Part shown: piece by piece, positions 42,810 to 51,353 of the stretch
Numbering within the stretch: the first letter of the stretch is position 1
Layout of the letters: each line of letters opens with the position of its first letter
Assembly (NCBI GenBank): GCA_002102225.1
Contig: LQPB01000037.1
Coordinates: forward strand, 1-64,000
DNA: 64,000 nt
Direction of reading: 5' to 3'
Origin: Mycobacterium interjectum
Lineage (GTDB): Bacteria; Actinomycetota; Actinomycetes; Mycobacteriales; Mycobacteriaceae
Translations under genes and position numbers: made by a program
Notes under the pieces: model-generated
The model's input: the letters and a program-made list of their open reading frames with translations, nothing else
Told to the model about the DNA's origin: nothing
The model's database searches: none

Positions 42810-44164
42810 TCGGCCACCTCCGACCGGCCCGACCAGCCGCGGTCTCGGGCGAGCAGGTCGGCGATGGTCTCGCGGCGCACCAGCTCCCGGGCCCTGCCCC
42901 CGTTGGCGGCGACCAGCGGGGGGCGGCCCACCAGGCTGCAGGTGGATCCCATCGAGTAGTGGTAGGCGCCGGTGGCGGCCACCGCCAGCAAGTCTCCCGG
43001 ATGGATGTCGGCGGACAGCTCGACATCGCTGGCGATCTCGTCACCGGCCTCGCAATGCCGGCCCACCACCGTTACCCGCGTGGTGGCGGCGGACGAACGC
43101 CGATTGGCCAGTGCCACCGTGTATTTCGCGTCGGCGCCCGCGACCCGCGGATTGTCGCTCATGCCGCCGTCCACCGCGACGAAGGTGCGCCCGTCGCTCA
43201 GGCGTTTGACGGCCACCACCCGGTACAGCGTGATCCCGGCGCGGGCCGCGATCGCGCGGCCCGGCTGGATCACGATCCGCGGCTGGGGATAACCGTATTT
43301 CCTGCAAGCGGATTGGAGGGTGGCGTCGATGACCGCGCCCAATGCTCGCGGATCGAGCTCGGGATCCCCGGACCGATAGGGGACCGCGTGGCCGCCGCCG
43401 AGGTTGAGCTCACCCAGCGAGATCCCGTGGCGGTCACGCACCTGGGCCATCGAGGCGATCACCTGCCTGATCGCCTCGCCGTACAGCGCGACGTCGGCGA
43501 GCTGCGAGCCCAACTGGCAGTGCAGCCCGACCAGGTCGAGCCACGGCTGATCCAAGACGCGCTTCACCGCGCCGTACGCCTGGCCGCCCGCCAAGGCGAA
43601 GCCGAACTTCTGGTCGAGCACCCCGGCGCTCACCGCGCCGGCGTCGATGTCGGGGATCACCCGGATCAGCACGCGCTGGCGCCGGCGCACCCGCCCGGCC
43701 AGCAGCGCGATCTCGTGGGGCGTGTCGATCACGATCCGCCCCACCCCGGCGGCGACCGCGTCGTCCAGCTCGCCGGCGGTCTTGGCGTTGCCGTTCAGGA
43801 TGATCTTCGACGGCGGCACCTCGCCGGTGAGGGCGGTGGCCAGTTCGCCGCCGGAACACACGTCCACGCCCGCGCCTTCCTCGGCGACCCACCCGGCCAC
43901 GGCCGCGCTCAACAGCGCCCGACCGGCGTAAATCACCTCGGCGCCGGGAAGCGCCGTCCGATAATTTCGAATGCGGGTCCGGAAATCCTCCTCGTCGACG
44001 ACGTAGGCGGGGGTGCCGAAGGAGGCGGCCAGCTCGGTGGCGGCGACCCCGCCGACGCACAACCGGCCCGTCTCGTCGACGTAGCTGCTCAGCGGCCAGA
44101 TCGCCCGGTCGAGGTGCGAATCCACCGCGCGCCGAGGCGATGAAACCAGCTCGAACAGCGTCAT
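42806..44164 (-). CDS. LysA-like PLP fold-III decarboxylase with substituted catalytic lysine
   Basis: A 452-aa protein with the alanine-racemase-fold barrel of diaminopimelate decarboxylases. It has the GLHCQLGSQ His region, LNLGGGHAVPY, and a C-terminal VDGGMSDNPR domain. The N-terminal PLP site, normally YAxKA, reads YAGRALL, so Arg82 replaces the lysine that forms the Schiff base. Activity is doubtful or altered. ATG 44164 is chosen over 44188 by family fit. It is a second lysA-like gene, probably not the biosynthetic one. Confidence 0.78.
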   Translation of the reverse strand: MTLFELVSSPRRAVDSHLDRAIWPLSSYVDETGRLCVGGVAATELAASFGTPAYVVDEEDFRTRIRNYRTALPGAEVIYAGRALLSAAVAGWVAEEGAGVDVCSGGELATALTGEVPPSKIILNGNAKTAGELDDAVAAGVGRIVIDTPHEIALLAGRVRRRQRVLIRVIPDIDAGAVSAGVLDQKFGFALAGGQAYGAVKRVLDQPWLDLVGLHCQLGSQLADVALYGEAIRQVIASMAQVRDRHGISLGELNLGGGHAVPYRSGDPELDPRALGAVIDATLQSACRKYGYPQPRIVIQPGRAIAARAGITLYRVVAVKRLSDGRTFVAVDGGMSDNPRVAGADAKYTVALANRRSSAATTRVTVVGRHCEAGDEIASDVELSADIHPGDLLAVAATGAYHYSMGSTCSLVGRPPLVAANGGRARELVRRETIADLLARDRGWSGRSEVAE

Positions 44165-44216
44165 ACGTCCACGGTGCAGGTGCACCACGGGATCCGCCTC
44201 GCTCTTAACGAAGCTT

Positions 44217-44230
44217 TCACACCCGTGTGA
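44217..44230. promoter_or_regulatory. Candidate operator upstream of the LysA-like gene
   Basis: TCACACCCGTGTGA: perfect 6-bp arms around CC, 53 bases upstream of the LysA-like ATG in a ~170-base divergent gap. Typical of a dimeric regulator site; the regulator is unknown. Confidence 0.45.
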
Positions 44231-44321
44231 TTAATCTTCACAGAATTCGCGCGGCCGCCCGGCCCATCCGAGCCTTGACGAGCTCCTCTTCGTGCTGCTA
44301 GACATTGGCGTGCGGCAGAAA

Positions 44322-44337
44322 TTGGGCGATCGCCCAA
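44322..44337. promoter_or_regulatory. Candidate TetR operator (perfect palindrome)
   Basis: TTGGGCGATCGCCCAA, 16 bases, perfectly symmetric, 19 bases before the ATG of the SDR remnant and P450 operon. A near-identical copy precedes the tetR gene at 46444-46459, linking both promoters to one regulator. Confidence 0.65.
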
Positions 44338-44356
44338 AAACGGAATCGAGGTGGCG

Positions 44357-44629
44357 ATGGGCCGGATGGACGGCAAGGTCGCGTTCGTGACCGGCGCGGC
44401 GCGCGGGCGGGGCCGCAGTCACGCCGTACGGCTCGCGCGGGAGGGGCCGGAGCTGGAGAATCCCGGACCCCACGACCTCGCGCCGGTGTGTCAGAGCTTC
44501 CACTCCCTGCCGATCCCGTGGGTGACCCCCGACGACATCAGCAACGCCGTGCTGTTCTTGGCGTCCGACGAAGCGCGCTACATCACCGGCGTCGCGCTGC
44601 CCGTGGACGCCGGCAGCTGCCTGAAGTAA
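44357..44629 (+). pseudogene. SDR gene with large internal deletion
   Basis: A 90-aa open frame. It starts as an SDR ([19 protein letters not shown]) and jumps directly to the family C-terminus ([20 protein letters not shown]). The NNAG, catalytic Ser and YxxxK parts are gone, an in-frame loss of roughly 170-180 residues relative to a normal ~270-aa SDR. It cannot be a functional dehydrogenase. The promoter and ribosome site persist, and the P450 starts 10 bases later. Confidence 0.75.
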
Positions 44630-44639
44630 GGAATCATCG

Positions 44640-45842
44640 ATGACGGTAACCAGCGACACCGACGTCTACTACGACCCCTACGACACCGGCATCATCGCCG
44701 ATCCGTACCCGACCTATGCACGGCTGCGCGACGAAGCGCCGATCTACTACAACGAGCGGTACGACTTCTGGGCGATATCAAGGCATTCCGACGTCGAACG
44801 CGCGTTGGCCAACTGGGAGGTCTTCTCCAACCGCCGCAGCGACATCCTCGAATTGATCCAATCGAAATTCGATATGCCCGGCGGCGTCATGATGTTCCAG
44901 GATCCGCCCGAACACACCAGGCTGCGCGGCCTGATGTCGCGGGTGTTCACGCCGCGCCGGATGGCCGAGCTGGAAGACCAGATCCGGCGGTACTGCGTGC
45001 GGTGCCTTGATCCGCTGGTCGGGTCGGGCGGATTCGACATCATCGCCGAACTCGCGTCGATGATGCCGATGCGAGTGATCGGGATGCTGCTGGGAATCCC
45101 CGAATCCGAACAGGTTTCGGTCCGCGACGCCAACGACGCCAACCTGCGCACCAAGCCGGGCACACCGATGAAGGTCGCCGACGCCGACTCCATCGCCGAC
45201 GGGCGGATCTACGCCGACTACGTCGAATGGCGGTCCAAAAACCCGTCGGACGACCTCATGACGACGCTGCTCAACGTCGAGTTCGACGACGAGCACGGGG
45301 TGCACCGGAAGCTGACGCGCAAAGAGGTGCTGCATTACACCCAGGTGGTCGCGGGCGCCGGAAACGAGACGACGGGCCGGCTGATCGGCTGGCTGGCCAA
45401 GGTCCTCGCCGAGCACCCGGACCAGCGCCGCGAGGTCTACCAAGACCGGTCCCTGCTGACCCGGACGGTCGATGAGACGCTGCGGTTCGAGCCCACCGGA
45501 CCCCACGTCGCCCGTTGGATGACAAAGGATTTCGAGTGTTACGGCAGGACGGTTCCGGCCGGCAGCGCGATGCTGCTGCTGTTCGGCGCGGCCAACCGCG
45601 ATCACCGCCGCTATCCCGATCCGGACACGTTCAACATCCGCCGCGACAACATCTCGCACATCACTTTCGGCAAGGGCGTGCATTACTGCCTCGGGGCGAA
45701 TCTGGCGCGACTCGAGGGCCGCGTCGCGCTCGACGAGATCCTCAACCGCTGGCCGGAATGGGACATCGATTACGACACTGCGCAATTGGCGTCGACGTCG
45801 ACCGTGCGCGGCTGGGAGCGCCTGCGGGTGGTGCTGCCCTAG
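44640..45842 (+). CDS. Cytochrome P450
   Basis: A 400-aa soluble P450. The I-helix motif is AGAGNETT (Asn in place of the usual His/Asp), ExxR is ETLRFEPT and the heme loop is FGKGVHYCLG. It resembles mycobacterial P450s of lipid or xenobiotic metabolism; the substrate is unknown. It lies downstream of the palindromic operator and the SDR remnant, and is convergent with tetR (five bases apart). Confidence 0.92.
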   Translation: MTVTSDTDVYYDPYDTGIIADPYPTYARLRDEAPIYYNERYDFWAISRHSDVERALANWEVFSNRRSDILELIQSKFDMPGGVMMFQDPPEHTRLRGLMSRVFTPRRMAELEDQIRRYCVRCLDPLVGSGGFDIIAELASMMPMRVIGMLLGIPESEQVSVRDANDANLRTKPGTPMKVADADSIADGRIYADYVEWRSKNPSDDLMTTLLNVEFDDEHGVHRKLTRKEVLHYTQVVAGAGNETTGRLIGWLAKVLAEHPDQRREVYQDRSLLTRTVDETLRFEPTGPHVARWMTKDFECYGRTVPAGSAMLLLFGAANRDHRRYPDPDTFNIRRDNISHITFGKGVHYCLGANLARLEGRVALDEILNRWPEWDIDYDTAQLASTSTVRGWERLRVVLP

Positions 45843-45847
45843 TCAGC

Positions 45848-46432
45848 TCACTCGCGCCGCTGCTGCGGAGTCGGCATTTCGAACCGGTCCAGGAATCGGT
45901 TGACCAGCGCGACGGCCTCGTCGTGGCCACCCTTGGTGCCGAGCGTCTGCTCGAGGATCAGGGTGCGCCCGACCGCGGCGATGACGACCGCGAGGCCCGC
46001 GGGCGGGAATTCGCTCGTGTCGAGGCCGTGTTCGCGGACGATGAAGTTCAGGGCGGTGATCTGCATCTCGCGCCATCGGTCCTGCCAGGCCGAGATTTCC
46101 GCCCGGATCTCCTTGCGGTGGTTGGCAAGCCCCATGAACTCCAGCAGCAGCCGGGCGTCCTTGGGTTCGATGAGCGTCTCCCACAAGGCGTGCAGGGGCC
46201 GGTCTGAGGCGAGCGCCTCCCGTTGCCGTTCCAGGTAGGCCGCGGCGCCCCGCCGGAACACGTCCAGATACAGCTCGTCCATCGTCGGGAAGTAGTAGTG
46301 CACCAGTGCCGGTTTGACCCCGGCCGCGGCGGCCACCCGCCGGGAGGTGGCCGCGGCGTAACCCTCGTCGACCATGATTCGACTCGTCGCGTCGATCAGC
46401 ATGTCCCGAGTGGTGGAGTCCCTGGCCATCAA
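45848..46432 (-). CDS. TetR family transcriptional regulator
   Basis: A 194-aa regulator. HTH: ATSRIMVDEGYAAATSRRVA then GVKPALVHYYFPTMDELY. The C-terminal ligand domain is helical. Its own promoter has the TTGGGCGATCGCC palindrome 11 bases upstream of the start, and the same site precedes the P450 operon. It is therefore likely to be autoregulated and to control the P450 and the divergent SDR (inference). Met 46429 is an alternative start. Confidence 0.88.
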   Translation of the reverse strand: MMARDSTTRDMLIDATSRIMVDEGYAAATSRRVAAAAGVKPALVHYYFPTMDELYLDVFRRGAAAYLERQREALASDRPLHALWETLIEPKDARLLLEFMGLANHRKEIRAEISAWQDRWREMQITALNFIVREHGLDTSEFPPAGLAVVIAAVGRTLILEQTLGTKGGHDEAVALVNRFLDRFEMPTPQQRRE

Positions 46433-46443
46433 CGGACCCTAGA

Positions 46444-46459
46444 TTGGGCGATCGCCAAA
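46444..46459. promoter_or_regulatory. Second copy of candidate TetR operator
   Basis: TTGGGCGATCGCCAAA, one mismatch from symmetry, sharing 14 of 16 positions with the copy at 44322-44337. It lies between tetR and the divergent SDR gene. Confidence 0.62.
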
Positions 46460-46568
46460 AATCAACCGCCCGTCGCGGCGCAAGCTGTCGTGCTTGACCC
46501 TCGTCGCGCCGGGGTGGTACGCAGTGTCAAGCCCCATGCTGGGCGGTCGCTCAGGAAGGCGGGTGCGC

Positions 46569-47273
46569 GTGAAGACTGCGGTGGTGACCGGCGGGGCGTC
46601 CGGAATTGGCCGAGCGGTCGCGGAGCGATTGCGCGGCGACGGGTTTCGGGTGGCGGTCATCGACCTGACGCCCACCGACGACGGGTTCGGTTACGTCGCG
46701 GACGTAACCGACCGTGCGCAGGTCGATGCCGCGATGTCGGCGATCCGGGATGCGTTAGGCCCGGTCCTGGTGCTGGTCAACGCGGCCGGCGTGGAGGGCT
46801 TCAAGAAATTCCTGGGCATGTCGTTTGAGGAATGGTCGAAGGTGATCGACGTCAACCTCAACGGTGTGTTCCACACGATTCAGGCGGCGCTGCCGGACAT
46901 GGTCGAGGCGGGCTGGGGGCGCATCGTCAACATCTCGTCGTCCAGCACGCACTCCGGTCAGCCGTTCATGGCCCACTACGTCGCCGCCAAGTCCGCGGTG
47001 AACGGCCTGACCAAGGCGCTGGCCCTCGAATACGGGCCGAGTGGGGTCACCGTCAACGCGGTCCCGCCGGGGTTCATCGACACCCCGATGTTGCGCAGCG
47101 CCGAGCGCCGGCAGCTGCTGGGCGGCACCGTGGAGGACCACATCGCCCGCACGCCGGTGCGCCGGGTGGGCCGGCCGGAGGACATCGCCGCCGCGTGCGC
47201 GTTTTTCGCCTCCGAGGAGGCCGGCTACATCACGGGCCAGATACTCGGCGTCAACGGCGGACGCAACACCTGA
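46569..47273 (+). CDS. SDR family oxidoreductase
   Basis: A 234-aa classical SDR, divergent from tetR. TGGASGIGRAVAERL is the cofactor loop. NAAG, NISSSSTHS and YVAAK follow, and it ends in GVNGGRNT. GTG 46569 sits nine bases after AGGAAGG; the frame upstream to 46494 overlaps the regulatory region. Its intact catalytic set contrasts with the deleted SDR at 44357. Confidence 0.86.
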   Translation: MKTAVVTGGASGIGRAVAERLRGDGFRVAVIDLTPTDDGFGYVADVTDRAQVDAAMSAIRDALGPVLVLVNAAGVEGFKKFLGMSFEEWSKVIDVNLNGVFHTIQAALPDMVEAGWGRIVNISSSSTHSGQPFMAHYVAAKSAVNGLTKALALEYGPSGVTVNAVPPGFIDTPMLRSAERRQLLGGTVEDHIARTPVRRVGRPEDIAAACAFFASEEAGYITGQILGVNGGRNT

Positions 47274-47292
47274 GGGTTAGGAAATCGCGTCA

Positions 47293-47697
47293 ATGGGGAA
47301 CTGTTCTGCCGTGCCTCCGCGCTTTCAGGACGTCATCGCGTCCAAGTACCTGCTCCTGACCACCTTCACCAAGGATGGCCGTCCCAAGCCGACACCGATC
47401 TGGGGCGTGCCGGACGGCGACAAGCTGTTGGTCATCACCGACGACGGGTCGTGGAAGGTCAGGCGGATCAACAACACGCCCCGGGTGACGATCGCCCGCA
47501 GCGCGGCGCTGGGCAAGCCGAAGAGCGAACCGGTCGAAGCGGTGGCCCGGGTGCTGCCGAAATCCGAGACGCGGCGGGTCTACAACGCCGTGCTCAAGCG
47601 GTACTGGTACCACGCGTGGTGGTTCTACGCGCACTCCATCGTGCGGGGCGGCATCGACAAGGTGCACGTGGGCCTGGAGATCACGCCGGCTGCGTAG
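47293..47697 (+). CDS. PPOX-class (F420/flavin) split-barrel protein
   Basis: A 134-aa split beta-barrel of the pyridoxamine-phosphate-oxidase-like/F420-dependent reductase superfamily. YLLLTTFTKDGRPKPTPIWG is the characteristic opening strand pair. The cofactor cannot be assigned by eye; in mycobacteria F420 is common. ATG 47293 is used, though GTG 47311 (VPPRFQDVI) would fit many homologues. Its 3' end overlaps the convergent dehydrogenase by 17 bases. Confidence 0.8.
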   Translation: MGNCSAVPPRFQDVIASKYLLLTTFTKDGRPKPTPIWGVPDGDKLLVITDDGSWKVRRINNTPRVTIARSAALGKPKSEPVEAVARVLPKSETRRVYNAVLKRYWYHAWWFYAHSIVRGGIDKVHVGLEITPAA

Positions 47698-48844
47698 CGT
47701 CGCTGCGGGGGTCGATGAGGATCTTCGCGTGCGCCTCCGGGTCGCCGAGCGCGTCGAACGCGGCCTCGACGCCGGCCAGCCCGACGGTCCCGGTGATCAG
47801 GGGCGCGACGTTGACCTTGCCGTCGGCGATCATGTGCAGCGTGTCGCGGAACTCCAGCGGGGTGTAGCCGAGCACGAACCGGAGGTCGATCTCCTTGTTG
47901 ATCGCCATCGCCGGCCGGAGGTGGTCCGAGCCCATGCAGACGCCGACCACGACGACGCGCGAGAACAGCGGCGCGCTCGCGATGATGCCGTCGATAATGC
48001 CTGGGACGCCGACGCATTCGAAGACAACGGGGTGCTTGGGCGTTGCCGCGCCGACGGCCTCGGCGGCGCGCCACACGTGCCACCAGGGCAGCCGTAGCCT
48101 CTGCAGCTTCTCGATCGTGCCGACCGCCAGATCGAACGCCTCGAGGATGCCGTGCAGGTGCTTGCGGCTCGCGTCCGTCGCGTACGGCGAATCCTGCGCG
48201 GGATCGACGACGACGTCGGCGCCGCAGGCGGTCGCCAGCGCGCGGCGGCCCGGCGCGAAGTCGCTGGCGATCACGGTGCGCACCCCGTGCGCCTTGAGCA
48301 TGCAGATGACCGCGAGACCGATTGGCCCGCAGCCGATCACGATCGCCACGTCGCCCTTGCCCACCTCGCCGCGACGGACCGCGTGCCAGCCGACGGCCAT
48401 CGGTTCGGTGAGGGCCGCCATCGCGGGGGGCAACCCGTTGGGGACCGCGAACGTCAGCGACTGCTCGACGAGGAGCCGTTCGGCGTAGGCTCCCGGCGCC
48501 ATCGTGGACAACCCGATTCCGTGCACCTCCTTGCCGCGGCGCAGCAGCGGCAGCGCGACGACCGTGCTGCCGGGCCGCGGTGCCCTACGCGTGCCCGGGC
48601 CGTAATCGAGCACCTCGCCACAGAATTCGTGACCGAAGACGACCGACTGGTTCGATCGCATGAACGCGTCGTACCCGGATTCGACCATCACGTCGGCAAG
48701 CTCGTCGCAGTGGTGGCGCGCATGCAGGTCCGATCCGCAGATGCCGCACCGCAGGACCTCGATCAGCAACTGACCCTTCGCCGGGGTCGGGTTCGGCGCG
48801 TCGACCACTTCGAGCTTTGCGTTGGTGCAGGTGACGGATTTCAT
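47681..48844 (-). CDS. Zinc-dependent alcohol dehydrogenase family protein
   Basis: A 387-aa MDR-type dehydrogenase. Catalytic zinc ligands: RCGICGSDLHA (Cys) and GHEFCGEV (His, Glu). The Rossmann loop is IGCGPIGLAVI. The four-Cys structural zinc loop is absent or reduced. It is the second gene after the WS/DGAT (12 bases), so probably co-transcribed. A role with alcohols or aldehydes feeding lipid acylation is possible. Confidence 0.85.
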   Translation of the reverse strand: MKSVTCTNAKLEVVDAPNPTPAKGQLLIEVLRCGICGSDLHARHHCDELADVMVESGYDAFMRSNQSVVFGHEFCGEVLDYGPGTRRAPRPGSTVVALPLLRRGKEVHGIGLSTMAPGAYAERLLVEQSLTFAVPNGLPPAMAALTEPMAVGWHAVRRGEVGKGDVAIVIGCGPIGLAVICMLKAHGVRTVIASDFAPGRRALATACGADVVVDPAQDSPYATDASRKHLHGILEAFDLAVGTIEKLQRLRLPWWHVWRAAEAVGAATPKHPVVFECVGVPGIIDGIIASAPLFSRVVVVGVCMGSDHLRPAMAINKEIDLRFVLGYTPLEFRDTLHMIADGKVNVAPLITGTVGLAGVEAAFDALGDPEAHAKILIDPRSDATQPA

Positions 48845-48856
48845 GTGCCGATCCTC

Positions 48857-50245
48857 CTATACCGCCGCCGGTTGCAGTCCCGCCGCCTCTCTCAACTCCT
48901 CGTAGGCCTGCCTCGTGCAGCGGGCGAGTTGCGAAAGGCCGTCGAGCGCGGCGCTGTTGCCGACGAAGCCGAAGTCCATGCTGTCGTGGTAGGACGCCAA
49001 CGTGGCGTTGAGCCCGATCGAGGCGGCGAGTGCCGAAACCGGGTAGATGCCGAGCAGGCGCGCACCGTTGAGGTATCGGGTCTCCTTGGCTCCGGTCACA
49101 TTTGAAATGACGAGGTTGCACGCCGGGCGCGCCACCCGGTCCAGGTGTGTCGACGACCCGAGGCCGGCGAGCGCGACGAGCCCCACCGCGTAGGTCATGG
49201 CCGCCTCGCTGGACATGTGGCCGAGTTCCTTCTTGCACGCGGCGACCGAGTCGGCCACTTGGCGGATGCGTTCCGCCGCGCCGGCACCGGGGTCGCCGAG
49301 CCGCGGGAATATCGCCGACACGCGCGTGCCGATCGCCGTGTCCCCGTCCACCCGCATCGACACCGGACACATCGCGATGAGGGGATGCGCGACCGCCCGG
49401 CCCGTCTCCCGCAGGTAGGCGTGCAGCCCCGCGTCGATGACGGTGACCGCCACGTCGTTCAGGGTCGCCCCGAAGCGCCGGCCGACCTCGTGCATCTCGT
49501 CGAGCGGCAGGGAAAGGGTGGCGAAGCTTCGCCCGATTTTGAGCGGCTCGTTGGTCGGGGCATGCTGCGCCGCGAACGGCAGGCTGCCCTCGAGATGTGA
49601 ACCCAAAACGCCCGCGAGCACCTTGCGCAGCGCGCCGACCGAAACCTGGTTCAGCGCCCCGACTTGCGTGATGGCGCCGCGAACCGAATCGGCGATGCGC
49701 CCCGTCAATGACGTCGGCGGATGCGGTTGGGTTGCCGGCGCGCCGAGCGCAAAGGCGGGCGTCGGGACGGTGCGCCGGTCGGTCGTGCTCAGCCCGGCGT
49801 AAAGGAGCTTGAGTCCCGATTCTCCGTCGATGATCGAGTGGTGGGTCTTGGTGTAGATCGCGAACATTCTGTCCGGCACGCCATCGATCACCCAGCAGCG
49901 AAACAGCGGCCGGTCGCGGTCGAGTTGTGGCTCGTGCAGGTCGGCGACGAGCCGTAGCAGGTCGTCGTAGGAGGCTCCGGCGGGCAGCGCCAGGTGCCCG
50001 ACGTGGTAGTACGGGTCCCAGTCCGTCACCTCCCGGAAATGGGGCGCGCCACGGCCGAGCAGTTCCGGGACGTAGTTGAACGGCGGCACCGGCGTGCACT
50101 CCCTATATGCCTCCACGACCTCGCGCACGATGGGCGCGCGGCCGGCCGGCTTCTTGAACAGCAGCATCGCGCCGACGTGCGTCGTGCCAGCCGGCGATTC
50201 GATCAACAACCACGAAAGGTCCAGCGGCGGAATCGGTTTGGTCAT
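48857..50245 (-). CDS. WS/DGAT family acyltransferase
   Basis: A 462-aa wax ester synthase/diacylglycerol acyltransferase. The active site is THHSIIDGE (H135, H136, D140, G141), with a later NDVAVTVIDAGLHAYL and a VISNVTG block. It starts PLDLSWLLIESP as usual for this family. It leads the two-gene minus-strand operon with the alcohol dehydrogenase. Second such enzyme in the window. Confidence 0.9.
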   Translation of the reverse strand: MTKPIPPLDLSWLLIESPAGTTHVGAMLLFKKPAGRAPIVREVVEAYRECTPVPPFNYVPELLGRGAPHFREVTDWDPYYHVGHLALPAGASYDDLLRLVADLHEPQLDRDRPLFRCWVIDGVPDRMFAIYTKTHHSIIDGESGLKLLYAGLSTTDRRTVPTPAFALGAPATQPHPPTSLTGRIADSVRGAITQVGALNQVSVGALRKVLAGVLGSHLEGSLPFAAQHAPTNEPLKIGRSFATLSLPLDEMHEVGRRFGATLNDVAVTVIDAGLHAYLRETGRAVAHPLIAMCPVSMRVDGDTAIGTRVSAIFPRLGDPGAGAAERIRQVADSVAACKKELGHMSSEAAMTYAVGLVALAGLGSSTHLDRVARPACNLVISNVTGAKETRYLNGARLLGIYPVSALAASIGLNATLASYHDSMDFGFVGNSAALDGLSQLARCTRQAYEELREAAGLQPAAV

Positions 50246-50347
50246 GGCACATCTCCTAGCCGAAGCCTACGGCGATGTTCTCTCCACGAACCACAGCCGG
50301 CGAGAGGATTAGGCCCCCGTTACCGCAGCCGAAAGTCCTTCACGCGG

Positions 50348-51334
50348 CTAAAGGCCCGCGGCGCGCAGGGCCTCGAACGTGTCGGCGACGGTTTCCTTGG
50401 GGTCCCGGTAGGTGATGCCGAGTTCGCGCTCGCTGGGCGAATCGTCCGACGCCGGCATCTGCGTGTAGTACTGCATCCCCGCCGACGTGAACGGAGTGTC
50501 GAAAGGCAGAAACCGGCCCGCCCGATCCATCACCGCACCGGCAACGCGCAGCGCGGCGTCCGGGATGGGAACCGCGACCATCGGGGTCCCGGCGACCTCG
50601 CCGAGCAGGGTCGCGAGCTCGGCCGCGGGGACGCGGTGACCGCCGGCGGTGTAGCGGCGCGGCCCGCGGCCGGGTTCCAGGAGCGCGGCGTGCAACGCGG
50701 CCAGGTCGCGGGCGTCGACGATCAACCATGCCGCGCTGCGCCCCGGGATCGCGTGCATCTGCACCGCCGCCTTGACGCCCTCGCCGGCCTCACCGAACTG
50801 GTTGCCGACCGGCGGCCCGAGCACCATGCCGGGATAGGTGATGTTCACGGGTGCGCCGGCGTCCTGCAGTCCGCGCGCATAGATTTCGACCTGCGCCTTC
50901 GACGTCCCGTAGCCGTCTGCCCCGCCCACGACCGGGAGGTCCGACGTCAGCGTCTGCAGGCCAGGATGGAACAGCGCGGTGAAGCTCGACACGTGGATGA
51001 TCGGGTCCAGGCCCAGCTCGACGGACTGCCCGAGGACGTTCTGCGCGCCCTGCATGTTCGTGGTCAGCATCTCGTTGGTCTGCCGGGGGTCGACGGCCAC
51101 CAGGGCGGCGCTGTGCACGACCGCGTCGCAGCCGCGCAACGCCTCGCGCACCGACACGCGATCGGTGATGTCCCCGACGGCGAAGTCCGAGACGTCGACG
51201 CCCAGCTTGGCCACCGAGGTCTGCAGCCGATCGGGATTGCGCACCAGGAACCGGATGGAGTGCCCGGCGTCGGCGATCGCCCTGGCGGTCCACCCGCCGA
51301 CGAATCCCGTCCCGCCCGTGACCAGAACGTGCAT
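50348..51334 (-). CDS. NAD-dependent epimerase/dehydratase family protein
   Basis: A 328-aa extended SDR. The N-terminal loop is VTGGTGFVGGWTARA; the catalytic Tyr-Lys is YGTSK. It resembles the dihydroflavonol-reductase/steroid-dehydrogenase-like branch. The ATG at 51334 places the Rossmann strand correctly; the upstream Met at 51349 is less likely. It is followed by a ~100-base gap before the WS/DGAT operon, in which I see nothing notable. Confidence 0.82.
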   Translation of the reverse strand: MHVLVTGGTGFVGGWTARAIADAGHSIRFLVRNPDRLQTSVAKLGVDVSDFAVGDITDRVSVREALRGCDAVVHSAALVAVDPRQTNEMLTTNMQGAQNVLGQSVELGLDPIIHVSSFTALFHPGLQTLTSDLPVVGGADGYGTSKAQVEIYARGLQDAGAPVNITYPGMVLGPPVGNQFGEAGEGVKAAVQMHAIPGRSAAWLIVDARDLAALHAALLEPGRGPRRYTAGGHRVPAAELATLLGEVAGTPMVAVPIPDAALRVAGAVMDRAGRFLPFDTPFTSAGMQYYTQMPASDDSPSERELGITYRDPKETVADTFEALRAAGL

Positions 51335-51353
51335 GGTGCGATTCTGCACGGGG

